A stretch of 64,000 nucleotides of DNA from Acidobacteriota bacterium (GTDB taxonomy: Bacteria > Acidobacteriota > Blastocatellia > Chloracidobacteriales > JADJPF01): assembly GCA_016213785.1 (NCBI GenBank), contig JACQZQ010000109.1, positions 62,001 to 126,000 of the forward strand, in the 5' to 3' direction. Shown piece by piece: positions 27,673-36,881 of this stretch. A program made the position numbers and the translations under genes. How positions within the stretch are numbered: position 1 is the stretch's first letter; the number at the start of each line of letters is the position of its first letter. Under the pieces are notes generated by a model, which was not told the DNA's origin, did not search any database, and was given only the letters and a program-made list of their open reading frames with translations.

Positions 27673-29286
27673 ATGGCATTTTCTGGATTTAGCCCAAAAA
27701 CCTTTAAGTTTTTAAGTGATCTAGAGGCTAATAACCAAAAAGACTGGTTTAGTAGCCATCATCTAGATTTTATTAAAGAAGTCGATCAGCCTTTAAGAGC
27801 TTTAATTAAAGAACTTGAGCCTTTTTTCCTTAGTCACTCTAGTGATCTAGAAACTTCTGCTAAAACAGGAAAAACCCTATCAAGAATTAATAAAAATATT
27901 TTTGGTCATAAAGAAACAGGACTCTATAACACTAGTTATTGGGCAGCTTTTTATCGTAAAACTTATAAAAAACAAACCGACCTCCAACTTTTCCTAGGAC
28001 TTAGACCCACTGGCTTTCAAATAGGGCTTTATGCTAGCCATCGTGCAGAAAATTTATTAACTAAATTTAGGAACTATATTGCTAGTAATAAAACTCGCTT
28101 TTTTAGCTTAATAGAAAACCTACGATTTCCAATAAATATTTTTACTGAAGAAACATTGTCTCAACCGTTAAAAATAGGATCTTTAGACGATCTTGAATTC
28201 TTAAATCAAGGAAAATGTTTAGCCATATTAAGGTCTTTTTCAAGCGATGATGAGACATTATTTTCCTCTAATTTGCTCTTTAGGATAGAAGAAACTTTTG
28301 ATAGCCTGCTGCCACTTTACAAACAAATTATCTCAGACCTGTCAAGCCCTTTAGAAATTGATGAAGTAATTGAAATTGAAGGAGATAATGAAATAGAAAT
28401 TACCTATGATGTTGAAGACTTAAAACAAGAAACATATTTAGAAGAAGATTTTATTAAACAAATTTTTAATTTACTAAATCATAAAAAACAAATAATTTTC
28501 TATGGCCCTTCAGGAACAGGTAAAACCTTTATTGCTGAACACTTTGCCCAATATTTTATAAATGGGAAAGGTGAATATAAAATAATTCAATTTCACCCTT
28601 CATATTCTTATGAAGATTTTATTGAAGGTATACGACCCGAAACTATACCTACACAAAGCGGTCAGTCAACTCTTTCTTATCAAGTTCTAGATGGCTTATT
28701 TAAGCAATTTTGCCAGAAAGCAAGATCAGGCAATAAAGATAGTAAGTTTGTATTAATTATTGATGAAATAAATAGAGGAAATCTAACTAGGATTTTTGGA
28801 GAGCTACTTTATTTACTAGAATATAGAAATAATATAATTGAGCTACCTTATTCAAAAAAAACATTTAATATTCCTCCTAACCTTTATATCATTGGAACAA
28901 TGAATATAGCAGATCGCTCTATTGCTTTAGTTGACCATGCATTAAGACGAAGATTTCATTTTATTTCATTAAATCCTGATGCTAATGTGCTAAGGAAATT
29001 TCTTAGAGAACATGCTATAGAACAAGTTTGGATTGCAGACTTATTAGTTAAATTAAATCAACAGCTTACTAGTCATGGTATTAGTCGAGAGTATCATATT
29101 GGACATAGCCATTTTATGTCACGTAACATAGATTTTACTCAACTACAATTAATTTGGGATTTTACTATTCTTCCAACTATTGAAGAATTTTTTTATAACC
29201 GTCCAGATCTATTAGCTAAGTATTCACTAGCAGAACTATCTAGAGGATTAATTGATCAAACATTGTTATCAACTCTTAGAACATAG
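27673..29286 (+). CDS. McrB-like AAA+ GTPase with N-terminal DUF2461 domain
   Basis: The frame is open from TTG at 27658, but ATG at 27673 gives the usual DUF2461 start FSGFSPKTFKFLSDLEANNQ, so 537 residues are predicted. Residues 3-215 match DUF2461 (TIGR02453-like). After an acidic linker, residues 250-520 are an McrB-type AAA+ domain: Walker A GPSGTGKT at 278-285, Walker B LIIDEINRGN at 361-370, and the McrB signature MNIADRS at 410-416 followed by HALRRRF. McrB translocates DNA with GTP and activates the McrC nuclease of type IV modification-dependent restriction. mcrC overlaps the 3' end by 35 bases. The N-terminal domain is not the methylcytosine reader of E. coli McrB, so the target is unknown. 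Confidence 0.82.
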   Translation: MAFSGFSPKTFKFLSDLEANNQKDWFSSHHLDFIKEVDQPLRALIKELEPFFLSHSSDLETSAKTGKTLSRINKNIFGHKETGLYNTSYWAAFYRKTYKKQTDLQLFLGLRPTGFQIGLYASHRAENLLTKFRNYIASNKTRFFSLIENLRFPINIFTEETLSQPLKIGSLDDLEFLNQGKCLAILRSFSSDDETLFSSNLLFRIEETFDSLLPLYKQIISDLSSPLEIDEVIEIEGDNEIEITYDVEDLKQETYLEEDFIKQIFNLLNHKKQIIFYGPSGTGKTFIAEHFAQYFINGKGEYKIIQFHPSYSYEDFIEGIRPETIPTQSGQSTLSYQVLDGLFKQFCQKARSGNKDSKFVLIIDEINRGNLTRIFGELLYLLEYRNNIIELPYSKKTFNIPPNLYIIGTMNIADRSIALVDHALRRRFHFISLNPDANVLRKFLREHAIEQVWIADLLVKLNQQLTSHGISREYHIGHSHFMSRNIDFTQLQLIWDFTILPTIEEFFYNRPDLLAKYSLAELSRGLIDQTLLSTLRT

Positions 29287-30454
29287 CCAAATAACAGATA
29301 TTGATCTAACCCTAGAAGATCTAAATATGCTTTTAGCTTTGTTTATAGGTAAGCTAGATGTTAGCCCTAGTCTTACTACTGGTAAATATAATTTACAATC
29401 CCATCAATATGTAGGAGTAATTTCTCTTCCCAATACCAAAATAATTATTGAGCCTAAGACTAAGATTACTAACTTAAACTTTATGATTTCAAAGGTTTAT
29501 AACTTAGTTCGTTGGCAAGAAAATAAAATGGCTCAAATTGGTACTATTAAAGAGTGGAGCAATTTTGTTTTACTCCTTTTTTTGGATTCTCTTAAAGAGC
29601 TTATTATAAAAGGGCTTAATCAAACTTTTCAGGAAGTAAAAGAAAATTCTACTTCAATTAAAGGAAGTATTGATTTTGTTAAACAAGCTAAAGAAAATTT
29701 TGGCTATAACCTACAACATTACTGCAATTTTACAGAAGTTACAGCTAATACAATAGAAAATCAAATACTTAAACTAGCTCTTAGTAAAATTTATGCTATT
29801 GATGAGCTAGAAAATAGTCTAATCTGGGAATTGAATAAATTAGAAAAGTATTTTGCTAATGTTAGTTTACCTAATTTATTTACAATTAATTTTTCTAACC
29901 TAACTTTTAACCGCTTAAATCAAGCCTATCAAGAACCTATTGCACTTGCACAAATGATTTTAGAGATGTCTAGTCCTTCGCTTGAAGGTTTGTCACATTT
30001 TTTTCCAGCTTTTTTAATAGACTTAAATCGACTATTTGAGCGCTTTGTAGCAAACCAACTTGCTCAAAGCTGTAATGATTACAATAAGTTAAATAAAATC
30101 AATAAATTAATATTAAGTTATCAGATGCAAGTATTTTTAGATACTGAAAATAAAATTAAAATAATTCCTGATTTAATTTTAAGTTATGGTGAAAAGACTT
30201 TAGCGGTAATAGATACAAAATATAAGCTAGCTAGTAGTGAGCTTAATAGGGATTATTATCAGATAATTAGTTACTCTTTAGCGCAAAATGCTATTTATGG
30301 TGTGTTAGTTTATCCAAATTGGGAAAAACCAAAAGATATTTTTTATATTAAAAATAGCAAAGTAAAGATTTTATGTCTTGAAGTAGTGATGAATAAAGGG
30401 GTTAAAGAACTTAACAGTAGTATAGAAACAGTACTTGAAACCGTTATAGCATAA
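29252..30454 (+). CDS. mcrC: McrC-like PD-(D/E)xK nuclease subunit
   Basis: A 400-residue protein starting at a TTG inside the end of the McrB gene; the first ATG in frame is at 29327 and would remove the leading YQLLEH strand. The N-terminal part (PSLTTGKYNLQSHQYVGVI) and middle helices match McrC. The C-terminal nuclease core is intact: IIPDLIL with Asp307 and VIDTKYK with Asp321 and Lys323, a PD-x-DxK arrangement. McrC caps the McrB hexamer and cuts DNA when translocation stalls. The overlapping start argues for coupled translation and fixed stoichiometry. No methyltransferase lies close by, as expected for a type IV system. Confidence 0.83.
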   Translation: MIKHCYQLLEHSQITDIDLTLEDLNMLLALFIGKLDVSPSLTTGKYNLQSHQYVGVISLPNTKIIIEPKTKITNLNFMISKVYNLVRWQENKMAQIGTIKEWSNFVLLLFLDSLKELIIKGLNQTFQEVKENSTSIKGSIDFVKQAKENFGYNLQHYCNFTEVTANTIENQILKLALSKIYAIDELENSLIWELNKLEKYFANVSLPNLFTINFSNLTFNRLNQAYQEPIALAQMILEMSSPSLEGLSHFFPAFLIDLNRLFERFVANQLAQSCNDYNKLNKINKLILSYQMQVFLDTENKIKIIPDLILSYGEKTLAVIDTKYKLASSELNRDYYQIISYSLAQNAIYGVLVYPNWEKPKDIFYIKNSKVKILCLEVVMNKGVKELNSSIETVLETVIA

Positions 30455-30548
30455 TTTTTCTAAGCCTAACTGAGAATTATAATTAACTTTGATTTTTTAA
30501 GACTTGAGCTGAAATAACTGTTTAATTATTATTTGTAGTTGCTTTTGC

Positions 30549-30584
30549 TAAAAGCTCTAAAAGCTCTAAAAGCTCTAAAAACTC
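30549..30584 (+). repeat. Four 9-bp tandem repeats upstream of the GT-C-like gene
   Basis: TAAAAGCTC occurs three times head to tail from 30549, followed by a fourth copy with one change (TAAAAACTC). The array ends 31 bases before the ATG at 30616. A perfect TATAAT hexamer lies at 30608-30613. The repeats could alter promoter spacing or leader length. Confidence 0.8.
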
Positions 30585-30615
30585 CAAACTTATCAATTTT
30601 CTAGCTATATAATTT

Positions 30616-32406
30616 ATGACCTTATTTCTATTATTCAATCAGATTTTAAGAGAAACAAAGATAGAACCTGCTTTAGAAGAAGCTCTAACAATAGAGAGGT
30701 TTGAGTTTAAGATAAAGATACTGGTGCTTTTAATTTTAGTATCACTCTCTTTTATACTAGCCCTTCGCAGAATAGAACTTAAAAGATTTGAAAAACTCTT
30801 TAATAAAATAGCTATAAGGAAAAACCTTGTAATTTTATTAATAGCTATTTTTACTTTCTTAGGTAACTTAGCTATGGCTAAGTTTTTTTATTGGCCTATT
30901 CCTAAAATACATGATGAGTTTAGTTATTTATTAACTTGCGATACTTTTGCGCATGGAAGGTTAACAAATCCTGCACATCCTTTGTGGGAGCATTTTGAAA
31001 CTTTTCATATAACACCTTTTCCAACCCGTGCTTCAAAATTTCCACCAGCACAAGGCTTGTTTATGGCAATAGGACAAGTCTTAACAGGAGATCCAATAGT
31101 TGGCATATGGCTAAGTATGGCTCTAGCTTGTGCTGCAACTTGTTGGATGTTACAAGCTTGGGTGCCTCCTCGTTGGGCAATGTTAGGTGGGATTTTAATG
31201 GTGTTTAACTTAGGCTGGTTTACTTATTGGACTCAAAGTTACTGGGGAGGTGCTGTAGCTTTATTTGGAGGAGCATTAGTCTTTGGGGCTTTACGAAGAA
31301 TAATTAAAAAACCTCAAGTTAGTCATTCTTTGCTCTTTGCTTTGGGTTTAGCCATACTGGTTAATAGCAGACCTTTTGAAGGATTTATAACAGGTTCTTT
31401 TGCTATAGCAATGCTATTTTTTTGGATTACAAAAAAAACTCTCTCATTAAAAACTATTTTTCAACAAATAGTCTTACCTTCAGCCATAGTTTTAACTCTA
31501 GTAGTTCTTATAATGGGCTATTATAACTATCGCGTTACTGGTAGTTGTTTTAAGTTACCCTATCAAGCTTATGAATCGGTTTATAATAATCTTTCTAACT
31601 TTATTTGGGTAAAACCTGAAACACGACTAATAACATATAATCACAAAGAGTTTGTAGATTTTTATAATGTTTGGTATCCAAACACTTTTAAGAAAAACTT
31701 TAACCCCAATTTTAATTTTCCATTTGCTTTAGAAAAACTACAAGACTTATTTATTTTTTTTCTAGCTACCCCGCTAAATATTTTTTTGCTTGCTCTATCA
31801 CGAGCAATAAAGAACTCTTGGGTTGTTTTTTCTCTTATAACCATTGGAGTGTTGTTATTTGCCGTTTTGCAAGTGGTAGTTGCCTTAACACACTATGTAG
31901 CGCCTGGAGTTTGCCTACTTTATTATGTGCTTATTCAATGTATGCGCTATGTTTATCTTTGGCGTTGGAAGAAAAAACCCATAGGAAAATTTCTTGTCTG
32001 GTCAACACCGATTTATTATTGCTCTATGATTTTTCTGTTACTATTTAATAGTATTAACCCCTCTTTAGTATTAGGGTTTGACCCGTTAAGAACTGATAGA
32101 TACAATAAAAATGATTGGTCAGTTGTACGTAATGATTTAGTCAGGTTTTTAAATAATCAAGAAGGGGAAATTTTAATTTTAGTTACATACTCTAAAAATC
32201 ATATTTTCCATGAAGAATGGGTTTATAATGATGCAGATATAGATAACGCAAAAGTAGTTTGGGCACGTTCTATGAGCAAAGAAAAAGACTGTAACCTTGT
32301 AAAATACTTTAAGGATCGTAGAATATGGAGGTTAAAAGTATTACAGGGACGAGATATTGAACTTCTTCCCGATGTTAGTTTAGAAACTGTCTGCCCAAAA
32401 GATTAG
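30616..32406 (+). CDS. GT-C-like polytopic membrane protein
   Basis: A 596-residue protein with about ten to twelve hydrophobic helices. Between the second and third helices is IPKIHDEFSYLLTCD with Asp100-Glu101, placed like the catalytic acidic motif of GT-C glycosyltransferases (ArnT/PMT, GT39 and relatives), then PTRASKFPPAQGLFMAIG. The C-terminal 90 residues are soluble. Such enzymes use a lipid-linked sugar donor at the periplasmic face. I do not recognise a precise family; Acidobacteriota contain many similar uncharacterised proteins. It lies head to head (convergent) with a four-gene sugar operon, suggesting a role in surface glycan assembly. Confidence 0.6.
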   Translation: MTLFLLFNQILRETKIEPALEEALTIERFEFKIKILVLLILVSLSFILALRRIELKRFEKLFNKIAIRKNLVILLIAIFTFLGNLAMAKFFYWPIPKIHDEFSYLLTCDTFAHGRLTNPAHPLWEHFETFHITPFPTRASKFPPAQGLFMAIGQVLTGDPIVGIWLSMALACAATCWMLQAWVPPRWAMLGGILMVFNLGWFTYWTQSYWGGAVALFGGALVFGALRRIIKKPQVSHSLLFALGLAILVNSRPFEGFITGSFAIAMLFFWITKKTLSLKTIFQQIVLPSAIVLTLVVLIMGYYNYRVTGSCFKLPYQAYESVYNNLSNFIWVKPETRLITYNHKEFVDFYNVWYPNTFKKNFNPNFNFPFALEKLQDLFIFFLATPLNIFLLALSRAIKNSWVVFSLITIGVLLFAVLQVVVALTHYVAPGVCLLYYVLIQCMRYVYLWRWKKKPIGKFLVWSTPIYYCSMIFLLLFNSINPSLVLGFDPLRTDRYNKNDWSVVRNDLVRFLNNQEGEILILVTYSKNHIFHEEWVYNDADIDNAKVVWARSMSKEKDCNLVKYFKDRRIWRLKVLQGRDIELLPDVSLETVCPKD

Positions 32407-32424
32407 TATTTTTATTAGTTATAA

Positions 32425-33528
32425 CTAACTATAGAACTCTTTTATCATAGAACAAGTATATTGAATTTGTTCTTGTGATAATTCTGGGAACATTGGTAGA
32501 GAAACTATTTCCTCAGCAAAAGCTTCTGTTATTGGGAAAGCACCTTTTTGATAACCTAAATCACTATAGGCTTCTTGCAAATGTATAGGTACAGGATAAT
32601 GAATTATTGTAGTAATACCTTTTTCTAAAAGAAATTTTTGCAGTTTTTCACGCTCTTTTACCCTAACTACATATAGATGAAAAATATGATCGCGGTCTAA
32701 AGCTATTTGAGGTGTTTTTACTTCTTCAAGGTCTGAGAGATATTCACTGTAGAGCTTTGCATTGTAAGCTCGTTTAGAGTTCCATTCTGTTAAATACTTA
32801 AGTTTTACATTTAATACAGCCGCTTGTAAGGTGTCAAGCCTATTATTTAAGCCTTTTTCTGAATGATAATATTTTTGTTTCTGCCCATAATTACGTAAGC
32901 GTGAAATTTTTGCTGCTAGGTTTTTATCTGCTGTAACTATAATTCCAGCATCACCATAAGCTCCTAAATTTTTTCCTGGATAAAGGCTAAAACACCCTAT
33001 TTTACCAAAAGTCCCTGTAGAAAAACCGTTGTAATGTGAGCCATGAGATTGAGCAGCATCTTCAACAATTTCTAAATTATGTTTTTTGGCAATATCAATA
33101 ATTGCTTTCATATCAGCAGCTTGACCATAAAGATGAACTGGCATAATTGCTTTTGTTTGTGCTGTTATAGCATCTTCTATTAAGCTAGTATCAATATTGT
33201 AAGTTTTTGTATTAATATCAACTAAAACAGGTTTTGCACCAACAGCAGAAACCGCAAGCGCTGTAGCAATAAAGGTATTAGCTGGTATAATGACTTCATC
33301 TTTATAGCCTATACCTAATACTTCTAAAGCGATTTTTAAGGCATCCAAGCCATTACTTACACCAATTGCATAGTCTATACCAATAAATTTAGCAAAATTC
33401 TTCTCAAACTCTTCTACTTCCTGTCCAAGAATAAAATTGCAGTTTTCAAGTACATTGGATATAGCTTGATTAACTTCTGTTTTAATACTTTTATATTGTG
33501 CTTTTAAGTCTACAAAAGGTACTTGCAT
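32425..33528 (-). CDS. DegT/DnrJ/EryC1 sugar aminotransferase
   Basis: A 367-residue PLP-dependent nucleotide-sugar aminotransferase. VPFVDLKAQYKSIK starts the fold, VSNGLDALKIAL and IPANTFIATALA bind the cofactor, VEDAAQSHGSHYNG gives the PLP-stacking region, and the Schiff-base lysine is Lys186 in LYPGKNLGAYGDAG. It transfers an amino group to a keto sugar (FdtB/QdtB or WbpE type). It is the last gene of an operon read leftwards: oxidoreductase, acetyltransferase, glycosyltransferase, aminotransferase. A second, clearly divergent paralogue lies at 49.8 kb. Substrate could be a dTDP-3-keto-deoxyhexose or UDP-3-keto-GlcNAcA. Confidence 0.87.
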   Translation of the reverse strand: MQVPFVDLKAQYKSIKTEVNQAISNVLENCNFILGQEVEEFEKNFAKFIGIDYAIGVSNGLDALKIALEVLGIGYKDEVIIPANTFIATALAVSAVGAKPVLVDINTKTYNIDTSLIEDAITAQTKAIMPVHLYGQAADMKAIIDIAKKHNLEIVEDAAQSHGSHYNGFSTGTFGKIGCFSLYPGKNLGAYGDAGIIVTADKNLAAKISRLRNYGQKQKYYHSEKGLNNRLDTLQAAVLNVKLKYLTEWNSKRAYNAKLYSEYLSDLEEVKTPQIALDRDHIFHLYVVRVKEREKLQKFLLEKGITTIIHYPVPIHLQEAYSDLGYQKGAFPITEAFAEEIVSLPMFPELSQEQIQYTCSMIKEFYS

Positions 33529-33529
33529 A

Positions 33530-34270
33530 TTATTTCTTTATTCTCATTGCTAATAAAAATATTGGACGTAAAATGCTCCACCAACCAATTATAGGCTTCA
33601 TTTTTGTATAACCTAATTCTTTTGGAGGATAAATTTTAGTAACAGGGACTTCCTTAAAACTATACCCAAGCCTTATGGCTTTATACATTATGTATGGTTC
33701 TAGCTCATACTTATCTAACCAAGATTGGTCAATATTTATTTGTTTGTCAGAAAAAATAGATAACCTTATGGCTCTAAAACCATTAGTACTATCTGTAACC
33801 CATTTACCTGTGGCTATTGAAAAAAGTAGTGGATGTATTTTAGTAGCAATCCGCCTATAAAAAGGCATATTACCATAAATCCCCCCTGGCAAATAGCGTG
33901 AGCCTTGTACAAAATCATAACCTTCTTGACTAATTGGCTCTAGGAGTTTTGGGATCTCGCTTGGACGGTCTTTATCATTGCCAGCTAGGATAACTATAAC
34001 ATCAAAACCTTTATCAGAAGCATACTTTATAGCCGTTCTAATAGCTGCTCCAACCCCTTTTTGGGAAGAATGGCTAATAAGATTAGCACCTCTTTGTTTA
34101 ACTATTTCAGGAGTACTATCTGTAGAAGCATCATCTATAACTAAAATTTCATCAACCAAACCTTCTGTAAATCTATCTAGAACAGAGCCTATTTTTTTTT
34201 CTTCATTAAAAGCCACTGGAACAGCTAGAACTTTAAGGTTTTTAGGTGTGGTAGAAGTGATGGAACTCAT
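33530..34270 (-). CDS. Family 2 glycosyltransferase, DPM1-like
   Basis: A 246-residue GT-A glycosyltransferase. LAVPVAFNEEKKIGSVLDRF opens the Rossmann-like domain, VDEILVIDDASTDST gives the donor-binding DDA motif, and DVIVILAGNDKDRPSEIPKL carries the later acidic site. No long hydrophobic segment is present, so it resembles soluble dolichol/polyprenol phosphate sugar synthases, or a short glycosyltransferase working on a lipid carrier. Its ATG overlaps the stop of the acetyltransferase gene (ATGA) and it ends one base before the aminotransferase start, so the operon is tightly packed. The transferred sugar is probably the amino sugar made by its neighbours. Confidence 0.82.
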   Translation of the reverse strand: MSSITSTTPKNLKVLAVPVAFNEEKKIGSVLDRFTEGLVDEILVIDDASTDSTPEIVKQRGANLISHSSQKGVGAAIRTAIKYASDKGFDVIVILAGNDKDRPSEIPKLLEPISQEGYDFVQGSRYLPGGIYGNMPFYRRIATKIHPLLFSIATGKWVTDSTNGFRAIRLSIFSDKQINIDQSWLDKYELEPYIMYKAIRLGYSFKEVPVTKIYPPKELGYTKMKPIIGWWSILRPIFLLAMRIKK

Positions 34271-34827
34271 TTTAAGATTACTTTATTTTCTATTTTTTGG
34301 TATTTACAACCACATTGACATTCAGAAAAATCTAAATCAAAAACAAGCTTTTTAGCACACTTACAAACCCATCCATGACTACGAGATGGATTACCATAAC
34401 AAAGACTATAATCTGCAACATTACGAGTTATTACTGATCCTGCTCCAATCATTGCATATTGCCCAATAACCACACCACAAACAATAGTTGCATTAGCCCC
34501 TATTGTAGCGCCCTGTTTTATTAAAGTTTCAACAATTTGCCAATCACTTTTCTTACTTCTAGGCCATAAATCATTGGTTAACACAGCATTTGGGCCAATA
34601 AACACATCATCCTCAATTATAACTCTATCCCATAGACTTACCCCATTTTTAATAGTAACTCTACTACCTATTATTGCCCCTGATTCTACAAAGCTATGGT
34701 CACAAATATTACAGTCTTCTCCTATTTTGGCTCCCTTCATAATATGGGAATATGCCCAAATACGGGTGCCTTGGCCTATTTCATCGCTTTCTACCAAAGC
34801 TGTTGGGTGCTTAAAAAAATTTGCCAT
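34267..34827 (-). CDS. Left-handed beta-helix sugar N-acetyltransferase, WbpD-like
   Basis: A 186-residue hexapeptide-repeat protein. Repeats such as AKIGEDCNICDHSFVESGAI, VTIKNGVSLWDRVIIEDDVF and [20 protein letters not shown] form the left-handed helix. The same fold and order are found in WbpD, which N-acetylates the 3-amino group of a UDP-sugar acid. The last 30 residues contain six cysteines (WVCKCAKK ... CQCGC) that could form a zinc ribbon. Oxidoreductase and aminotransferase partners flank it. The start is 4 bases after the preceding stop, indicating coupled translation. Confidence 0.83.
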   Translation of the reverse strand: MANFFKHPTALVESDEIGQGTRIWAYSHIMKGAKIGEDCNICDHSFVESGAIIGSRVTIKNGVSLWDRVIIEDDVFIGPNAVLTNDLWPRSKKSDWQIVETLIKQGATIGANATIVCGVVIGQYAMIGAGSVITRNVADYSLCYGNPSRSHGWVCKCAKKLVFDLDFSECQCGCKYQKIENKVILK

Positions 34828-34830
34828 TGA

Positions 34831-35850
34831 TTAATTAACCTCTATGGCCTTTCCATGCTCTTTTAAGGACTGTTGTATTGCCTCTAGGACTTTTACTACA
34901 TCTAGCCCACTATTTCCATCAGAGACATCTACTCTACCTTTTTTGATTGCATTAAGAAAATACTTTGCTTGGTTCTTAAGAGGTTCTTCTAGTTTAACTT
35001 TGGGGATAATTATATCGCCTTCGCGGGCTAGAAGATGAAAATGTCCATAATCATCATAATATGGCTCTCTAACTACACCTTTATCAAAAACTTGTATAGG
35101 GCCAATGGTAGCTAAATCATCCCAAAGTACCATTTTTTTATCACCAACAATAGTAATTTCTCTTACTTTACGAGGATCTAGCCAAGAAACATGAACACGT
35201 GCAAGAACATTATTAGGATAGCGCATAGAAATAAAGGCAAGATCCTCAATGTCTTTTTGTAAAAAGGATTCACCTACAGAAGAAACTTCAAAAGGCTTAC
35301 TTCCTAATAAAAAATTAAAAATCGCAATATCATGCGAAGCTAAATCATAAACAGCATTTACATCTTGGCGTATTGGGCCTAAATTAGTCCTAGTTGAACC
35401 AATATAATAAATTCTACCTAAGTCATTAAATTCTAAATATTCTTTTAATTTAAGAATTCCATTGTTAAAGAGAAACACTTGTCCAACCATTAAAACCAAA
35501 TTGGCTTCTTTAGCTAATTTAACAAGCTCCTGTCCTTGGCTTGAGCTTTGACAAAGAGGTTTTTCTACTAAAACATGTTTTCCTGCTAAAAGGGCATTTT
35601 TAGTTATTTCATAATGGGTTAGAGTCGGTGTAGCAATTATTACAGCATTAATATCTTTATCATTTAATATTTCTTGATAATCTTTTACTAACTTAATATC
35701 AGGATAAAGCTTACCAATATTATTAAGTCTTTCTACATTTAAATCTGATACCATAGATATTTTGACTGAAGGCGTAGTAGAAAATACACGTACATGATTA
35801 GGCCCCCAATGACCAGCCCCTATAATACCCAATTTAATTTCATTACTCAT
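34831..35850 (-). CDS. Gfo/Idh/MocA oxidoreductase, WbpB-like
   Basis: A 339-residue NAD(P)-dependent sugar oxidoreductase. LGIIGAGHWGPNHVRVF is the Rossmann GxGxxG strand, VIIATPTLTHYEI and GKHVLVEKPLCQ follow with the EKP motif, and DLASHDIAIFN contains the H-D catalytic pair. The family oxidises a sugar hydroxyl to a ketone (WbpB/WlbA oxidise UDP-GlcNAcA at C3). It is the first gene of the operon that continues with the acetyltransferase and aminotransferase, the three steps of the diacetamido uronic-acid pathway. UDP-GlcNAc dehydrogenase (WbpA) is not seen in the window, so another keto-sugar substrate is possible. Confidence 0.85.
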   Translation of the reverse strand: MSNEIKLGIIGAGHWGPNHVRVFSTTPSVKISMVSDLNVERLNNIGKLYPDIKLVKDYQEILNDKDINAVIIATPTLTHYEITKNALLAGKHVLVEKPLCQSSSQGQELVKLAKEANLVLMVGQVFLFNNGILKLKEYLEFNDLGRIYYIGSTRTNLGPIRQDVNAVYDLASHDIAIFNFLLGSKPFEVSSVGESFLQKDIEDLAFISMRYPNNVLARVHVSWLDPRKVREITIVGDKKMVLWDDLATIGPIQVFDKGVVREPYYDDYGHFHLLAREGDIIIPKVKLEEPLKNQAKYFLNAIKKGRVDVSDGNSGLDVVKVLEAIQQSLKEHGKAIEVN

Positions 35851-35960
35851 TTGATTTTATCTCATTATTAAGAAGTATATAGTAGAATTTAATAGCTAAT
35901 GATTAGTATAGATTTCTTACAAAAGAAAAATATAAATATTTTTATGTTTTTACCTTTGAT

Positions 35961-36881
35961 TTAATTTGAAACGCAAACGCGGTTACGGCCTGAGGTTTTA
36001 GCCCGATATAGAGCTTCATCAGCACGTTTAAGAATATCTTCGCCATCGCTTGTTGTATCGCCTTCATATTCAGCTACACCTATACTAATAGTAACCTGTC
36101 GGCGACAACCTAAAGATTCAAAATTAACATTTTCTACTGCGGTACGAATACGCTCTGCAACAACAACAGCCCCACCTAAATTAGTTTCTGGTAGTAGCAT
36201 AACAAATTCTTCTCCTCCAAAACGCGCTGCAACATCATGGTTACGAACATGGCGCATTAGGACTTCTGAAACGCCTTTTAGCACATTATCACCAACATCA
36301 TGACCATAGGTATCATTAATTTTTTTAAAGAAATCTATATCAAGCATAATTATTGATAAAGCACGATTATAACGAACAGCTAAGGAGACAAATTTTCTAA
36401 GTTCATTACGGAAATAGTTACGATTTGATAAAGCGGTTAGAGGATCGCGGGTAGCTTGTTGGTAGAGTTTATCGTGGTAAGAAACATCTAGACGATCTTT
36501 GATCTCAAATTTTAATATGGTGTCGCCAACTTTAATTTTATCACCGCTCCTAAGTTCTTGCTCATAAGCACGAACACCATTAACAAAAATACCATTTTTA
36601 CTGCTAAGGTCAGCTACCTTAGCACGCGCTTCACCCTTATGATTTTTAATCATATAAAGCTTTAAGTGTTTACGTGAAACTTTTTCATCGTCTAATTGAA
36701 TATCAGCCTCATCACTGCGGCCTAGAACCATTTCAGGCTTTTCTAAAAGAAAAACGCGACCAAAATCCGCGCCTTCAATTACTGTAAAGTAGAAACCCTC
36801 TGAGCCTGTAAAACTAGTCCACTCAGACATCTGAAATTCTATTGTTTGATCACCAAAAGCCTTTGTATCCTTCTTTTCCAT
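35961..36881 (-). CDS. FHA-GGDEF diguanylate cyclase
   Basis: A 306-residue cytoplasmic signalling enzyme. Residues 30-125 form an FHA domain: GRSDEAD at 54-60, SRKH at 69-72 and SSKNG at 93-97 bind phosphothreonine. The GGDEF domain follows, starting RDPLTALSNRNYF, with active-site GGEEF at 222-226 and an intact inhibitory site RNHD (213-216) five residues before it. It should make cyclic di-GMP from GTP and be inhibited by its product. The FHA domain suggests control through a Ser/Thr kinase. No kinase is adjacent. It is the last gene of its transcript on the minus strand. Confidence 0.9.
   Translation of the reverse strand: MEKKDTKAFGDQTIEFQMSEWTSFTGSEGFYFTVIEGADFGRVFLLEKPEMVLGRSDEADIQLDDEKVSRKHLKLYMIKNHKGEARAKVADLSSKNGIFVNGVRAYEQELRSGDKIKVGDTILKFEIKDRLDVSYHDKLYQQATRDPLTALSNRNYFRNELRKFVSLAVRYNRALSIIMLDIDFFKKINDTYGHDVGDNVLKGVSEVLMRHVRNHDVAARFGGEEFVMLLPETNLGGAVVVAERIRTAVENVNFESLGCRRQVTISIGVAEYEGDTTSDGEDILKRADEALYRAKTSGRNRVCVSN

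Noticed and set aside
27673-30454. Complete restriction-modification system
   Set aside because: No methyltransferase gene is adjacent; the pair fits type IV McrBC instead.
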